From contig JAHFKJ010000009.1 of the NCBI GenBank assembly GCA_023245415.1, positions 1 through 52,549 on the forward strand: 52,549 bases of DNA, read 5' to 3'. Both the position numbers and the translations under genes were made by a program. Each line of letters opens with the position of its first letter. Positions within the stretch are counted from its first letter, which is position 1. The stretch is from Candidatus Gottesmanbacteria bacterium (GTDB lineage: Bacteria; Patescibacteriota; Microgenomatia; UBA10105). The notes under the pieces were generated by a model, which was not told where the DNA came from, searched no databases, and worked only from the letters and a program-made list of their open reading frames with translations. Of the stretch, positions 52,109-52,549 are shown one piece after another.

Positions 52109-52549
52109 TCAACATCTGGATAATATACTCCAGGCCAGTCTTTGTAAAGTATTGATAACCAAATCAGCGTTTGAAAAGTCTTGATTTTGGGTAAATCGAT
52201 TCGGAATAACAATGACATTCATCCCTGCATCTTTGGCAGCATTGACTCCTGACTCTGTGTCTTCCAGAACCAAACACTTTGCAGGAAGAACTCTCAGTCG
52301 TCTCGCTGTTTCTTCAAATACATCAGGAAAAGGCTTACCTTTCTGCACCATATCTCCAGAAACGATGACCTCAAAATAGTCTCTAATATTTAATCTAGAA
52401 AGGACAAGATCAATATGTTTCAAGTTTGAAGAAGATGCCAATGCAATTTTTACCTTGTGTTTTTTAAGTAATGCAAGAAGCTCTAATAATCCCGGCATAG
52501 GTTTGATTTCTGTTTCTAAAAGTTGACCGTATATGGCTCGTCTCTTTTC
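52109..52549 (-). CDS. HAD-family phosphatase, beta-phosphoglucomutase-like (5' end outside window)
   Basis: The frame is open to the right edge, giving 146 residues. The C-terminal part of a HAD subfamily IA enzyme is visible: KPMPGLLELLALLKK, motif II in ALASSSN, motif III lysine in KGKPFPDVF, and motif IV in LEDTESGVNAAKDAGM. The catalytic DxD motif I and the cap domain would lie outside the window. This type dephosphorylates or isomerises small sugar or nucleotide phosphates; which one cannot be told. Confidence 0.85.
   Translation of the reverse strand, partial: EKRRAIYGQLLETEIKPMPGLLELLALLKKHKVKIALASSSNLKHIDLVLSRLNIRDYFEVIVSGDMVQKGKPFPDVFEETARRLRVLPAKCLVLEDTESGVNAAKDAGMNVIVIPNRFTQNQDFSNADLVINTLQRLAWSILSRC

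Overview
The window is AT-rich, compact and almost entirely coding. All recognisable genes lie on the minus strand except one (42364-43575, plus strand). No gap exceeds about 150 bp, and I see no rRNA, tRNA, CRISPR array or insertion sequence. Gene content suggests a Candidate Phyla Radiation / Patescibacteria genome, most likely of the Microgenomates (OP11) type. The signs are a very large block of membrane glycosyltransferases, PTPS-related and YfhO-like membrane proteins, a lamin-tail-domain surface protein with a Ser/Thr/Pro stalk, a half-length TsaB, and archaeal-type PurP enzymes inside a bacterial pur cluster. TGA and TAA are both used as ordinary stops, so the standard bacterial code applies. 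This placement is inference from gene content, not a phylogeny.

Region 1 (1-28 kb) is a surface-glycan / glycoconjugate locus. Reading along the minus strand (right to left), it begins with sugar-nucleotide supply: rmlA, a short RmlC-like cupin, rmlB, rmlD, ugd, a GDP-mannose dehydratase/reductase-type SDR and a UDP-xylose-synthase-type SDR. It continues with polyprenyl-phosphate sugar synthases (GT2, DPM1/ALG5-like, one fused to GtrA) alternating with multi-pass GT-C type transferases. Next come two more SDR epimerases, a Wzx-like flippase, and finally cytoplasmic GT2/GT4 enzymes and a YfhO-like protein cut by the window edge. The likely logic is: nucleotide sugars are charged onto a polyprenyl phosphate, flipped, and used by GT-C enzymes outside the membrane.

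Region 2 (28-38.3 kb) holds envelope and housekeeping genes. They are a small membrane protein, a CAP-domain protein, an FNR-type flavoprotein, the t6A genes tsaB-tsaC-tsaE, a VanZ-like protein, a lamin-tail-domain protein, and a division module. The module is ftsE-ftsX followed by a coiled-coil M23 peptidase whose catalytic domain appears circularly permuted. Two small anchored proteins, prfB and uppP lie upstream of it.

Region 3 (38.4-52.5 kb) is a purine biosynthesis cluster: purM, purC, purE, purK, purB, two tandem purP genes, purQ and an intermediate-length purL. Two paralogous M42-like metallopeptidases lie within and at the upstream end of it, followed by a partial HAD phosphatase. purF, purD, purN/purT and an IMP cyclohydrolase are not in the window.

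Nine adjacent gene pairs share ATGA or TAATG junctions, pointing to translational coupling. Several other starts have a TATAAT-like hexamer 6-8 nt upstream and no Shine-Dalgarno sequence, which suggests leaderless transcripts. The best finds are the permuted M23 domain beside FtsEX, the tandem PurP pair, the peptidase paralogues around the pur cluster, and the leaderless-promoter pattern.
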